DNA of 64,000 bases from Candidatus Omnitrophota bacterium (GTDB lineage: Bacteria; Omnitrophota; Omnitrophia; Omnitrophales; Aquincolibacteriaceae): contig JAKLFP010000007.1 in NCBI GenBank assembly GCA_022711115.1, positions 82,555-146,554 on the forward strand, given 5' to 3'. The notes beneath the pieces are model-generated. The model saw only the letters and a program-made list of their open reading frames with translations, made no database searches and was not told the origin of the DNA. Positions 16,045 to 24,103 of this stretch are shown here, piece after piece. The first letter of the stretch is position 1, and every line of letters starts with the position of its first letter. Both the position numbers and the translations under genes were made by a program.

Positions 16045-16656
16045 ATGAATATGGCAACAAAAGAAGTAAAGATTAATAGCGCGGATTTAACAAAACTGCG
16101 TGAATTGACAGGTGCGGGGATGATGGATTGCAAGTCGGCTTTGGTGGAAGCGGGCGGAGATCTTAAGGCCGCGCAGGATGTGATCCGCAAAAAAGGTCTT
16201 GATATCGCGAAGAAGAAGTCCACTCGCGAAGCGCGTGAAGGGCAGATCCTTTCTTATATCCATGCGGGCGGGAAATTAGGAGTGCTTGTGGAGATCAATT
16301 GCGAGAGCGATTTCGTCGCGAAGAACGAGAATTTTCAGACCTTCGCACGCGACATCGCCATGCAGATTGCCGCGGGCCATCCCTTGTATGTGAGTTCCGC
16401 GGATATTCCGCCGGCAGATCTGGAAAGGGAAAAATCGGTTTTTCTGGAACAAGTCAAAGACAAGCCGGAACCGGTGCGCAGCAAGATTATCGATGGCAAG
16501 CTGATGAAACGGTATGAAGAGATTTGTCTTTTGAATCAAAAGTTTATTAAAGATGACAGCCGGACCGTGCAGGACTTATTAACCGAGTTTATCGCAAAAA
16601 TCGGGGAAAACATCATCATCCGGCGGTTTGTGCGTTTCGAGGTTGGCGGCAATTAA
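16045..16656 (+). CDS. tsf: Translation elongation factor Ts
   Basis: 203 aa, the short EF-Ts form (single core domain) found in many bacteria, against about 280 aa in E. coli. EF-Ts exchanges GDP for GTP on EF-Tu. The N-terminal LRELTGAGMMDCKSALVEAGGDL is the universal EF-Ts signature; VEINCESDFVAKNENF follows. ATG 16045 or ATG 16051 could be the start. It lies 33 bp after rpsB. Confidence 0.97.
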   Translation: MNMATKEVKINSADLTKLRELTGAGMMDCKSALVEAGGDLKAAQDVIRKKGLDIAKKKSTREAREGQILSYIHAGGKLGVLVEINCESDFVAKNENFQTFARDIAMQIAAGHPLYVSSADIPPADLEREKSVFLEQVKDKPEPVRSKIIDGKLMKRYEEICLLNQKFIKDDSRTVQDLLTEFIAKIGENIIIRRFVRFEVGGN

Positions 16657-16671
16657 TCAGACATTAGACTT

Positions 16672-16706
16672 CAGACGACAGACCAAAACTTCAAGTCTGT
16701 AGTCTG
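16672..16706 (+). repeat. Intergenic dyad in the tsf-pyrH gap
   Basis: CAGACGACAGAC (16672-16683) pairs with GTCTGTAGTCTG (16695-16706) with one mismatch. Each arm is itself built of repeated AGAC/GTCT words, as in REP-like intergenic elements. A similar word-based dyad lies before the tRNA at 18057-18102. Confidence 0.5.
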
Positions 16707-16732
16707 CGGTCGCCATTCTGCAAACTGATCAT

Positions 16733-17446
16733 ATGAAAAAACCTGTCTATAAAAGAATTGTACTGAAACTTTCCGGGGAGGCTCTCCAGGGCAGAAAAGG
16801 TTTTGGTATTGACTCCCAGATTGTTGCCTCCATTGCTCAACAAATCAAAGATGTTCGTGAACTTGGCGTGGATGTGGTGTGCGTCATCGGCGGCGGGAAT
16901 TTTTTCCGCGGGGTCGATGGCGAAAAAGGAGGGATCGAACGCGCGGCCGCGGACTACATCGGAATGCTTGCGACGATCATGAACGGGCTTGTGATGTCTG
17001 ATGCCTTGGAAAAGATCGATGTCCATACGCGCGTCCAGTCTGCCATCGAGATCCGGGCGCTTTGTGAACCGTATATCCGGCGGCGTGCCATCCGGCATCT
17101 GGAGAAGGGCCGTGTGATCATTTTTGTCGCGGGAACCGGAAACCCATTTTTCACCACGGATACGGCAGCGGCCTTGCGAGCTGTCGAAATGAATGCGGAT
17201 GTGATCCTTAAAGCCACCAAGGTCAACGGGGTCTATGATAAAGATCCGATGAAACACAAGACTGCCAAAAAGTTCACAAAGCTTAATTATTTGAATGTGA
17301 TCCAGAAGCAGCTTCGGGTGATGGATACAACGGCCACTTCGCTTTGCATGGAAAACAATCTTCCGATCGTGGTTTTCAATCTGACCCAGCCGGGGAATAT
17401 CCGTCGTGTGGTTCTTGGTGAAAAAATCGGAACAGTGGTTTCATAA
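16733..17446 (+). CDS. pyrH: Uridylate (UMP) kinase
   Basis: 237 aa, standard length for bacterial UMP kinase, which makes UDP in pyrimidine synthesis. The amino-acid-kinase motifs are KLSGEALQG near the N-terminus, [30 protein letters not shown] and [13 protein letters not shown]; the C-terminal PIVVFNL is also typical. The order tsf-pyrH-frr is widely conserved. Confidence 0.97.
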   Translation: MKKPVYKRIVLKLSGEALQGRKGFGIDSQIVASIAQQIKDVRELGVDVVCVIGGGNFFRGVDGEKGGIERAAADYIGMLATIMNGLVMSDALEKIDVHTRVQSAIEIRALCEPYIRRRAIRHLEKGRVIIFVAGTGNPFFTTDTAAALRAVEMNADVILKATKVNGVYDKDPMKHKTAKKFTKLNYLNVIQKQLRVMDTTATSLCMENNLPIVVFNLTQPGNIRRVVLGEKIGTVVS

Positions 17447-17473
17447 ATTGTCTGCGGAACAAGGGAGGGATCT

Positions 17474-18046
17474 ATGACGGAAATCATCGATGTGAAAAAG
17501 CTTGCTGAAGAAATGAAGAAAAAAATGACGAAGGGTGTGGAGTCGACCAAAAAGGAATTTCAGAATATCCGGACCGGTCGTGCTTCCATTGCACTGGTCG
17601 AAGGAATTCAGGTGAACTATTACAATACGCCGACGCCGATCAAAAATCTCGGAACGATCTCCACGCCGGATCCCAAAACCATTCAGATCCAGCCTTGGGA
17701 TGCAAGCGCTGTCGGGGAGATTGAAAAGGCGATCCTCAAATCCGATCTAGGATTGACGCCGATCAATGACGGGAAGATCCTTCGGATACAGATACCGTCT
17801 TTGACCGATGAGCGGCGCAACGATCTGACCAAGGTCATTCGTAAAGTGGCGGAAGAAGGCCGTATTTCGATTCGCAACGCCCGTCATGAAGCGATCGAAC
17901 AGGTCAAAAAGCTTGAAAAAGCAAAGACGATCCCTGAAGATATGTCACATTCATCGCAAAAAGAGATCCAGAAGATCACGGACCAGCTCATCGCACAGAT
18001 CGATGAGGCCCTGAAACATAAAGAAGCCGAAATCCACGCCATTTAA
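17474..18046 (+). CDS. frr: Ribosome recycling factor
   Basis: 190 aa, near the usual 185. RRF splits the post-termination ribosome with EF-G. Conserved blocks are FQNIRTGRAS, YYNTPTPIKNLGTISTPDP, IQPWD, KSDLGLTPINDG, IPSLTDERRNDLTKVI and the C-terminal EIQKITDQLIAQIDE. It lies 27 bp after pyrH, with AAGGGAGG as RBS. Confidence 0.97.
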   Translation: MTEIIDVKKLAEEMKKKMTKGVESTKKEFQNIRTGRASIALVEGIQVNYYNTPTPIKNLGTISTPDPKTIQIQPWDASAVGEIEKAILKSDLGLTPINDGKILRIQIPSLTDERRNDLTKVIRKVAEEGRISIRNARHEAIEQVKKLEKAKTIPEDMSHSSQKEIQKITDQLIAQIDEALKHKEAEIHAI

Positions 18047-18056
18047 TAAGCCGTAG

Positions 18057-18102
18057 GCCACACGCCACAAAGACACAAGGCCTTTTTCATGTGGCATGTG
18101 GC
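18057..18102 (+). repeat. Intergenic dyad upstream of tRNA-Lys
   Basis: GCCACACGCCACA (18057-18069) pairs with TGTGGCATGTGGC (18090-18102) with a single mismatch around a 20-nt loop. It could act as an frr terminator, or be a REP-like repeat similar in design to that at 16672-16706. Confidence 0.5.
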
Positions 18103-18125
18103 AGTTGATCGTGTGGCTGGTTCCT

Positions 18126-18198
18126 GGGCCCGTAGCTCAGTTGGTAGAGCACTGCCCTTTTAAGGCAGGTGTCGATGGTTCGAATCCATCCGGGCTCA
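18126..18198 (+). tRNA. tRNA-Lys (anticodon UUU)
   Basis: A complete 73-nt cloverleaf. Acceptor GGGCCCG pairs with CGGGCTC (one G-U) plus discriminator A. The D arm contains AGCTCAGTTGGTAGAGC, the anticodon stem is CTGCC/GGCAG around CTTTTAA (anticodon TTT), and the T arm contains GGTTCGAATCC. CCA is not encoded. The integrase-bearing element starts just downstream, so the tRNA flank is a candidate integration site. Confidence 0.97.
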
Positions 18199-18231
18199 CT
18201 TCTCATGTCTATCTCTGAATCACAGAGATAC

Positions 18232-18262
18232 AATCCCCCGACGGTGTCGGGGGATTTTCATT
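18232..18262 (+). terminator. Rho-independent terminator after tRNA-Lys
   Basis: AATCCCCCGAC (18232-18242), loop GGT and GTCGGGGGATT (18246-18256) form an 11-bp stem followed by TTCATTTTC. Confidence 0.85.
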
Positions 18263-18327
18263 TTCTACCCCATTCGATCTGCCCAATTTCTAGCCTGAAT
18301 CTCGCATCTATCTCTAAAACGGCCTTT

Positions 18328-18442
18328 GGTTTCAGCGAACTGGTTTCACCCCATGTAGGGGTGCTAAGCAATTTCGGCGATCGGCGAATTCGAGCTGAAA
18401 CCACAATTATGTCAATATTTCGCATCTTATCTCTGGTTTCAG
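18328..18442. repeat. GGTTTCAG repeat cluster at the end of the recombinase gene
   Basis: GGTTTCAG occurs at 18328-18335 and 18435-18442, its reverse complement CTGAAACC at 18395-18402, and GGTTTCAC at 18342-18349. The last copy overlaps the recombinase stop codon. Serine integrases recombine at sites close to their gene, so this 115-bp block is a candidate attachment region; the other end of the element is not located. Confidence 0.4.
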
Positions 18443-20052
18443 GAGGGACTAACGTACTGGGAAGGGAGGATGGCTTTCCAGGAGACCGCTTGCCGGGCCC
18501 AGTCCGGCTCGGCTGCTAGCGGCCTAAGCGTTCGTTCGGTCATATCGCATAAATGGACAGAATTACCGAAAATGATCGCTTCTTGTACCGCAGGTGATAG
18601 AAACAGCAGATTTGTGACTTGTTCCAGTCGTTGCTTGCTAAGATTGAGCCACGCGGCGATTTGCTGGAGATCTTTTGCTTTGCCATCCGCGAGCATTCCT
18701 CGGATTTGATGAGCGAGAAGGAGTTGCCTACGAATGAGAGGTTCGTGATCGTAGGCCATGCGTGGAATGTTGGGGACTATCTTTTTTAATGCATCTACCG
18801 GAAGGTCAAACTCATGTTTTTTGAAGTTATTGTGCATCTCGACCCATAGCTTTCCCTTAAGCCCGTCATATTCGATACCTTTGACAAGTTCTTTCAGGAT
18901 CGCGGATTGCTTCTCGAGGGGCAGCTTGGGCCAATCTTCAGAGGTCAATCGGTTGTCCCTTGTAAGCTGGATCAAAAATTCCAGGCATTTGTTCTCGATC
19001 ACCGGAGCGATGACGGATTTTGTAGGGCAGCCTTTCCATTCATGCTTGATGGAATAGAGGCACACGTAGTAACGGTAATTGAAGTTCTTATTTCGTCCGC
19101 GGGCGTAAGTGTGGCCAAAGCTGCATTTGCAGGCCGTGCACCGGAATAGACCCGTTAGAAGCCCGGGGAACTTTCGATGCGTCGTAGTGCCCGGTTCCCG
19201 CCAGTTTGCCTTCATTTTTTCTTGAACTTGTCTGAAGATTTCTGGACTGACAATGGGCTCATGAAGCCCATCGTAAAGTTTGTCCTCATACCGTATTTTG
19301 CCCATATAAGTGGGATTCTTGAGAATGAGTTGAATGTTCGTATTCCTAAAGATGACTCCGCCCTGATTTCGTTTTCGGCAAGGATATTTCTTGGTTCGAT
19401 ATCCTTCAGCGGTCAATATGAGCGCGATCTTGCGATAAGAATTGCCTTCAAGATAAAGCTGAAACATTCTGCGGATGAGTTCCGCTTCTTTCGGATTAAT
19501 GATCAGTTTCTTAGTGGGCTTGTCAATCTCATAGCCCAGTCCAGGCAGTCCTCCGACCCATTTGCCTTTCTTCCGAGCCGCACCCATCTTGTCCTTAGTT
19601 CGTTCGCTGATCATCTCGCGTTCGAATTGGGCGAATGAAAGAAGGATATTGAGGGTGAGACGACCCATAGAAGTGTTTGTATTAAAATGCTGAGTGATGG
19701 AAACAAAGGTGACCTGTTGTTCCTCGAAGAATTGAAGGACCTTCACAAAATCCGAAAGGGAGCGTGATAGGCGATCTACTTTATATACAACCACACAATC
19801 GATCTTCTTGTCCCTAATGTCTTGTAGCAGTTTTTGAAGGGCAGGGCGGTCTGTGTGCGCTCCGCTAAAACCGCCGTCATCGTAGGTTTCTTTCAGGAGT
19901 ACCCAGCCCTGATGCTGTTGGCTCTTGATGTAACTTTCGGCCGATTCCCTTTGAGCGTCAAGGGATGTAAAGTCACTTTGCATATTTTCTGTTGTGGATT
20001 TGCGCGTATAGATCGCGCATCGAACGATTTTCACCTCACCATTTTCTGCCAT
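18439..20052 (-). CDS. Large serine recombinase (resolvase/integrase family)
   Basis: 537 aa. The N-terminal resolvase domain has AIYTRKSTTE with the catalytic Ser at residue 19, then VVYKVDRLSRS, GRLTLNILLSFAQFERE and SERTKDKMGAARKKGKW. A central Recombinase domain follows (LEGNSYRKIALIL...NPTYMGKIRYEDKLYDG), then a zinc ribbon (CTACKCSFGH...CPTK). This is the structure of phage and ICE integrases that move DNA between attP and attB. The C-terminal region is shorter than in phiC31-type enzymes. It overlaps the DUF2924 gene by 17 bp and lies just after a tRNA, so it is very likely the integrase of the element to its right. Confidence 0.92.
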   Translation of the reverse strand: MAENGEVKIVRCAIYTRKSTTENMQSDFTSLDAQRESAESYIKSQQHQGWVLLKETYDDGGFSGAHTDRPALQKLLQDIRDKKIDCVVVYKVDRLSRSLSDFVKVLQFFEEQQVTFVSITQHFNTNTSMGRLTLNILLSFAQFEREMISERTKDKMGAARKKGKWVGGLPGLGYEIDKPTKKLIINPKEAELIRRMFQLYLEGNSYRKIALILTAEGYRTKKYPCRKRNQGGVIFRNTNIQLILKNPTYMGKIRYEDKLYDGLHEPIVSPEIFRQVQEKMKANWREPGTTTHRKFPGLLTGLFRCTACKCSFGHTYARGRNKNFNYRYYVCLYSIKHEWKGCPTKSVIAPVIENKCLEFLIQLTRDNRLTSEDWPKLPLEKQSAILKELVKGIEYDGLKGKLWVEMHNNFKKHEFDLPVDALKKIVPNIPRMAYDHEPLIRRQLLLAHQIRGMLADGKAKDLQQIAAWLNLSKQRLEQVTNLLFLSPAVQEAIIFGNSVHLCDMTERTLRPLAAEPDWARQAVSWKAILPSQYVSPS

Positions 20053-20503
20053 TGTTTTTTACTCCAAAGAATGTGAATCCGTTCCAGTGGGCGCCTGTTA
20101 TTGCCTTGGCCACGGCGCTCAGATTGTTATAAACCGTGCCTTGATATTCAAATCCCTTTTCTAAAATCTTCACATCAAGACGCTTACCCTTGTAAACTTT
20201 GGTAATGAAGGACCCCGGTGTTGGTAGGCGAATATCCCGGCCCGCTTCTGTGGTTCCGGTAGAGGACCGGATAACGGTCCGGTTAATCGGGTCATAGCAG
20301 CGGATCAATTCCTGGATCTTATCTTTGGCCGCAGGGGAGAGTTCTCCGGATGCTTTCTCCTGGATCCGGTAAGCCAGCTGCCGGATCAAAAAAGTCCGGT
20401 TCCCGGGAACAGCCTTATCACTGTAAACCTGCCGGTAAAGTGCTGATAACTGCGCCGTTTCGGTCGTCTTCAAAGCCTCGATTTTCTCTGCAATATCTCC
20501 CAT
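20036..20503 (-). CDS. DUF2924 domain protein
   Basis: 155 aa from the start at 20503 (RBS GGGAG); in-frame extension upstream is possible but has no RBS. The C-terminal half reads RLPTPGSFITKVYKGKRLDVK...GFEYQGTVYNNLSAVAKAITGAHWNGFTFFGV, the DUF2924 pattern. This family is commonly coded next to phage or island serine recombinases and may assist or regulate them. Here it is directly upstream of, and overlaps, the recombinase. Molecular role unknown. Confidence 0.8.
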   Translation of the reverse strand: MGDIAEKIEALKTTETAQLSALYRQVYSDKAVPGNRTFLIRQLAYRIQEKASGELSPAAKDKIQELIRCYDPINRTVIRSSTGTTEAGRDIRLPTPGSFITKVYKGKRLDVKILEKGFEYQGTVYNNLSAVAKAITGAHWNGFTFFGVKNNGRKW

Positions 20504-20583
20504 AATGATCTCCCAATTGACCTGACACATACATGCTATACAACCCGGGATATAGCAAGTCATATAAAGGGGTATTTTGTTCG

Positions 20584-20601
20584 GCGTCACGATGCTGTCG
20601 C
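20584..20601. promoter_or_regulatory. Dyad operator copy A (GCGTCA-N6-TGTCGC)
   Basis: GCGTCACGATGCTGTCGC matches the element-wide dyad GCGACA-N6-TGTCGC with one mismatch in the left arm. It lies upstream of the CoiA-like gene (20678) and between it and the divergent DUF2924/recombinase pair. The -10 is less clear than at the other copies. Confidence 0.55.
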
Positions 20602-20677
20602 GTGCATATAGTACAAGAGACAGTCGCTACTAATTCGAGTGCAGTTGGAGTTCTAACAAAAATACAAAGGACAGAAT

Positions 20678-21451
20678 ATGAAATTCGCTCTAGTAAACGG
20701 AGTTAAGACGGAAGCTCAACCGGGGCTGAAGGGTATTTGCCTATATTGCGAAAAAGACCGCGATATGATTGCCAAGTGTGGGAAAGTGAAAATTTGGCAC
20801 TGGGCGCATAAAAGCAATGTTTCGTGTGATCCGTGGTGGGAGAATGAAAGAGAATGGCACAGAGCATGGAAAAATCGTTTTCCAGTGGAATGGCAGGAAA
20901 ACAGACATGTCGATTCTACAACCGGAGAAAAACATATTGCAGACATAAAAACGGCCGCTGGACTTGTAATCGAATTTCAGCATTCTGCGATCCAACCTGC
21001 AGAAGTGCAGTCCCGTGAAGCTTTCTATAAAAACATGGTGTGGGTTATTGACGGTACGCGCTTAAAGGGGGACTTTCCATCTTTTTGTAAAGGATTCAGG
21101 GAACTTAGCCCTTTGAAAATAATGCCAGGGGTTTTTCTTTCATTATCTCCTAACAAATGTTTTCCCGCGAGCTGGCTTAACAGTTCAGTGCCCATTTATT
21201 TCGATTTTCAGGGCGTCAATCCTATTAATCAGACGGATAGGCTGCGAGATCCTCTTTGGTGTCTCTTTCCAGGGCGCGCGGAAGGATTCGCCGTTGTCGC
21301 TGGAGTTCCCCGCGAAGATTTCATAAAGTTTTCCGCTCAAAATACTCACCTGCTTTTTGCTCGAGAAATGCTTAGCAATATTTCTCAAGTTTTTCGGGAG
21401 AAGGGGATATCCGCAAGTCGTGGATACCCGAAAGTCGCACCTTGTCGGTAA
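20678..21451 (+). CDS. CoiA-like nuclease-family protein
   Basis: 257 aa, ATG 20678 after AAAGGACAG. N-terminal CLYCEKDRDMIAKCG and WHWAHK suggest a small zinc-binding part. The central region, with DPWWENEREWHRAWKNRFP, EKHIADIKT, GLVIEFQHSAI and MVWVIDG, matches the CoiA/competence-protein-like family with an E-Q-H nuclease signature (D in ADIKT, E and Q in IEFQHS). CoiA acts in DNA uptake in Streptococcus, but short homologues like this are common on mobile elements and may be stand-alone nucleases. Convergent with the LysR gene. Confidence 0.72.
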   Translation: MKFALVNGVKTEAQPGLKGICLYCEKDRDMIAKCGKVKIWHWAHKSNVSCDPWWENEREWHRAWKNRFPVEWQENRHVDSTTGEKHIADIKTAAGLVIEFQHSAIQPAEVQSREAFYKNMVWVIDGTRLKGDFPSFCKGFRELSPLKIMPGVFLSLSPNKCFPASWLNSSVPIYFDFQGVNPINQTDRLRDPLWCLFPGRAEGFAVVAGVPREDFIKFSAQNTHLLFAREMLSNISQVFREKGISASRGYPKVAPCR

Positions 21452-21479
21452 CACTGATGAAGACATGGTAGGCGTGGCC

Positions 21480-22391
21480 TTACTTCGAAAGAGTGCTTGG
21501 GAATTTCTTGAGAATTTGGCTAATGATTTTTCCGGCTGTTTGGGAAAGGTCGGGTAGGTTTTTTCTGTAAATCAAGAAGAGTTCTCTAATGGCTGACTTG
21601 AACGGAGCAGGGATGCAGGTGTCTAAAATGTTCGCATCGGTAGGCGTAAAACAATATTGTGGAATATACGAGACGCCCATTCCTGCGGCTACATACGTTT
21701 TTACTGCAGCAAATGATGGTGCTTCTAATACCAGCTTGGGATTCTGTTTCCCGAAGGTTGATAAGATCGTTTGTCGGTATGATCCCTTGCCGGACAATAG
21801 AACCGTGGGGTTTTCCGAAAGAAGCTTAATGTTGTCACCCGTATAAAACTTTTTAGGGTATTTTTTTGAAGTGATCAAAACGGTGTTTGACCTGATTAAG
21901 CGGACGCAAATGATTCTTTTGTCTTTTATGCTTCTGCCGACTATGGCGAGGTCAGACTTGTAACTCAAAATATCTTCAAGAGATTCTGGGCTTGTTCGGT
22001 CGATGAGGGTGATTGAATGAGACATTTTTTGAATGTCTTCGTCGAGTAGGGAAGGGATAACGTAATTGATTACTGATTCTCCTGCTGAAATTGAAAGTGG
22101 AATAGATTGCGTTTCGGTTTTGGTAAGAAGTCGTTCGAGTTCCGCTAGATAGTTTGAAGCAGTTAGATATAGAGCCTTTCCGTTTGGGCTGAGTGTGATG
22201 CTTCTTCCTTTCCGAACGAATAGGGAAAAGCCAAAGTATTTTTCTAGGTCGGCTACCTGCTTGCTGAATTGAGCTTGTCGATAGGGGTGTTTACCGGCAG
22301 CTTTGTTAAACCCGCCTTGCTCTGCTACGAGGCAAAAGCTGCGTAAGCGTTCTAGCGAAAGACCGGTTTTTTCGAATAGTTTTTCATACAT
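21480..22391 (-). CDS. LysR-family transcription regulator
   Basis: 303 aa from the ATG at 22391, chosen because a good minus-strand promoter ends just upstream at 22406. The N-terminal winged HTH is LERLRSFCLVAEQGGFNKAAG...QFSKQVADLEKYFGFSLFVRKGR. The C-terminal effector domain has VAAGMGVSYIPQ, typical of LysR. It is divergent from the rmuC/type I RM operon with 70 bp between starts, the usual arrangement for a LysR protein and its target. Control of a restriction/defence operon by LysR would be unusual. Confidence 0.88.
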   Translation of the reverse strand: MYEKLFEKTGLSLERLRSFCLVAEQGGFNKAAGKHPYRQAQFSKQVADLEKYFGFSLFVRKGRSITLSPNGKALYLTASNYLAELERLLTKTETQSIPLSISAGESVINYVIPSLLDEDIQKMSHSITLIDRTSPESLEDILSYKSDLAIVGRSIKDKRIICVRLIRSNTVLITSKKYPKKFYTGDNIKLLSENPTVLLSGKGSYRQTILSTFGKQNPKLVLEAPSFAAVKTYVAAGMGVSYIPQYCFTPTDANILDTCIPAPFKSAIRELFLIYRKNLPDLSQTAGKIISQILKKFPSTLSK

Positions 22392-22405
22392 GGCTATTTG
22401 ATAAT

Positions 22406-22433
22406 AGTATATTATTCTAAAAGTATTATTCAA
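22406..22433 (-). promoter_or_regulatory. LysR gene promoter and TATTATTC repeats
   Basis: On the minus strand TTGAAT (22428-22433), a 16-bp spacer and TATACT (22406-22411) form a promoter for the LysR gene. On the plus strand TATTATTC occurs at 22410-22417 and 22424-22431, 14 bp apart. These repeats may be where LysR binds to control both directions. Confidence 0.55.
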
Positions 22434-22461
22434 GCATAATTATTTATGCAATACTTCGACT

Positions 22462-22710
22462 ATGAAAAAGAAAACGGTAACGGTTAAAGGGGTGGACATG
22501 AAAAGCGCGGAAGTCCGTTTTGTCGAGTTTGATCACAACCAGGGTAATGGCATGTGTGAAATGAGGCTTCGGAGCTCAGTAGGAAAAATGCTTGGCCGCA
22601 TTCATATCCCCATAAGCGTTTTTAAACCAGCGGTGGGATGGCTTCTGAATGGTAACCTTCCCGACCTTTCATCGCGATTAGGAGGATTGAACAATGATGA
22701 GTCTAAGTAA
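22462..22710 (+). CDS. Small hypothetical protein heading the defence operon
   Basis: 82 aa, ATG 22462. No family is recognised. The sequence (KTVTVKGVDMKSAEVRFVEFDHNQGNGMCEMRLRS...) looks like a small beta-rich cytoplasmic protein without TM segments. It overlaps rmuC by 17 bp, so the two are likely translationally coupled and it is the first gene of the operon that runs through hsdRMS. Confidence 0.6.
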   Translation: MKKKTVTVKGVDMKSAEVRFVEFDHNQGNGMCEMRLRSSVGKMLGRIHIPISVFKPAVGWLLNGNLPDLSSRLGGLNNDESK

Positions 22711-24103
22711 TATCGTCGCACTATTTCTTTTGAGTGTTTTGAGCTTTTTTGTTTTTATGCTTTGGAAACGGGCTAAGCCAGCCCATGTTTCCACAGCTGA
22801 ACTTCAAGAGCTTAAAGCAAAGTCCCAGTTTTTGGAGGAGGAGGGGCTAAAAAAAGATTCTGTGATTTCTGAGCTTCGAGTTACTGTATCCGAAGAAACT
22901 AAGGCGAAGGTCGAAGCTCAAACTTTACTGAGCACGGAAAGGAAAAATCTAGAAGAACAGAAACAACTGCTAGACCAAGCTAAAGAAAATATGGAAAAAG
23001 CATTTCAGGCATTATCCGGGGAAGCTCTGCGAAACAACAATCAGGCTTTTATAGCTCTTGCACAGAGTAGCCTTCAAGGGGTTTTGAATAGTGCTACTGG
23101 CGCAATTGGTCAAAAGCAGGAAGCTTTAAAACATCTGGTTGAACCGCTTGAGAAGACTCTCGAACAATTTCAGCGGCAAGTCCAAAGCTTGGAGAATAAA
23201 CGGGAGACAGCTTATGGGAGCCTTTCTGAGCAGGTTAAATTACTCCATGCTTCTCAAGAGGGGTTAAAAAAAGAGACCGGTAATTTGGTGACGGCATTAC
23301 GCAAACCTCAAGTGCGCGGGAAGTGGGGACAAATGTCCCTACAACGATTGGTTGAGTTATCTGGTATGTCTGAACACTGTGATTATATGGAGCAAGTGGC
23401 TGTCAAAACCGATGATGGCCGTTTACAACCTGACATGGTCGTCCACTTGCCAGGGGGAAGACAACTAGTAATCGATAGCAAGGTTGCTTTGGAGGCCTAC
23501 TTGGATGGCATTGAAGCGACTGATGAAGAGGTCAAACAAGATTGCCTGGTCCGTCATGCCCAGCAGGTTCGAAAGCATATGAATGATCTCTCATCGAAAG
23601 CCTATTGGAGTCAATTCAAAGACGCCCCTGATTATGTTATCATGTTCATTCCTGGCGAGCCGTTTGTCAGTGCTGCGTTAGAAGAAGACAGGACTCTTTT
23701 GGAAGATGGGGTTGCCAATAAGGTGATTATTGCTTCGCCAACAGCATTGATATCGTTATTGCATGCTATAGCGCACGGTTGGCGCCAGGAGCAAATGGCG
23801 AAAAGTGCCCAGATTGTTGCAGATCTTGGAAAGCAGACATACGAACGCTTTGCAGCTTTTCTGGGGCATTTACACAAGGTTCGGAACTCTTTAGAGCAAA
23901 GTATTTATAATTTTAATCGCATGGTGGGTTCTTTGGAAGGGCGTGTCTTACCCAGCCTTAGAAAGTTCAAAGAACTTGGAGCAACGGGAGGGGAAGAGCT
24001 TCCTGTTGTCGAAGAAATTGAACAAGTGCCAAGACATATTAATCAAAAGGAAAATCAAGAGCCTCTGGGTATTACAGACGAAAAGGTGGGGAAAGATACG
24101 TGA
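22694..24103 (+). CDS. rmuC: RmuC-family DNA recombination/nuclease-related protein
   Basis: 469 aa. An N-terminal TM helix (residues 5-24) is followed by a coiled coil (about 35-190) and the RmuC domain: RGKWGQMSLQRLVELSGM, DMVVHLPGGRQLVIDSKVAL (D-xK nuclease-like core), YVIMFIPGEPFVSAAL, ASPTALISLLHAIAHGWRQE. RmuC limits inversion at short repeats and is a predicted nuclease. Start ATG 22694 or 22697. Its stop overlaps the hsdR GTG by 4 bp. Membership in a restriction operon suggests recruitment as a defence-associated nuclease. Confidence 0.9.
   Translation: MMSLSNIVALFLLSVLSFFVFMLWKRAKPAHVSTAELQELKAKSQFLEEEGLKKDSVISELRVTVSEETKAKVEAQTLLSTERKNLEEQKQLLDQAKENMEKAFQALSGEALRNNNQAFIALAQSSLQGVLNSATGAIGQKQEALKHLVEPLEKTLEQFQRQVQSLENKRETAYGSLSEQVKLLHASQEGLKKETGNLVTALRKPQVRGKWGQMSLQRLVELSGMSEHCDYMEQVAVKTDDGRLQPDMVVHLPGGRQLVIDSKVALEAYLDGIEATDEEVKQDCLVRHAQQVRKHMNDLSSKAYWSQFKDAPDYVIMFIPGEPFVSAALEEDRTLLEDGVANKVIIASPTALISLLHAIAHGWRQEQMAKSAQIVADLGKQTYERFAAFLGHLHKVRNSLEQSIYNFNRMVGSLEGRVLPSLRKFKELGATGGEELPVVEEIEQVPRHINQKENQEPLGITDEKVGKDT

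Noticed and set aside
18211..18221. ATCTCTGAATC near the tRNA also found near 63675 as possible attL/attR
   Set aside because: Only 11 bp match with no extension either side; chance is likely in 64 kb.
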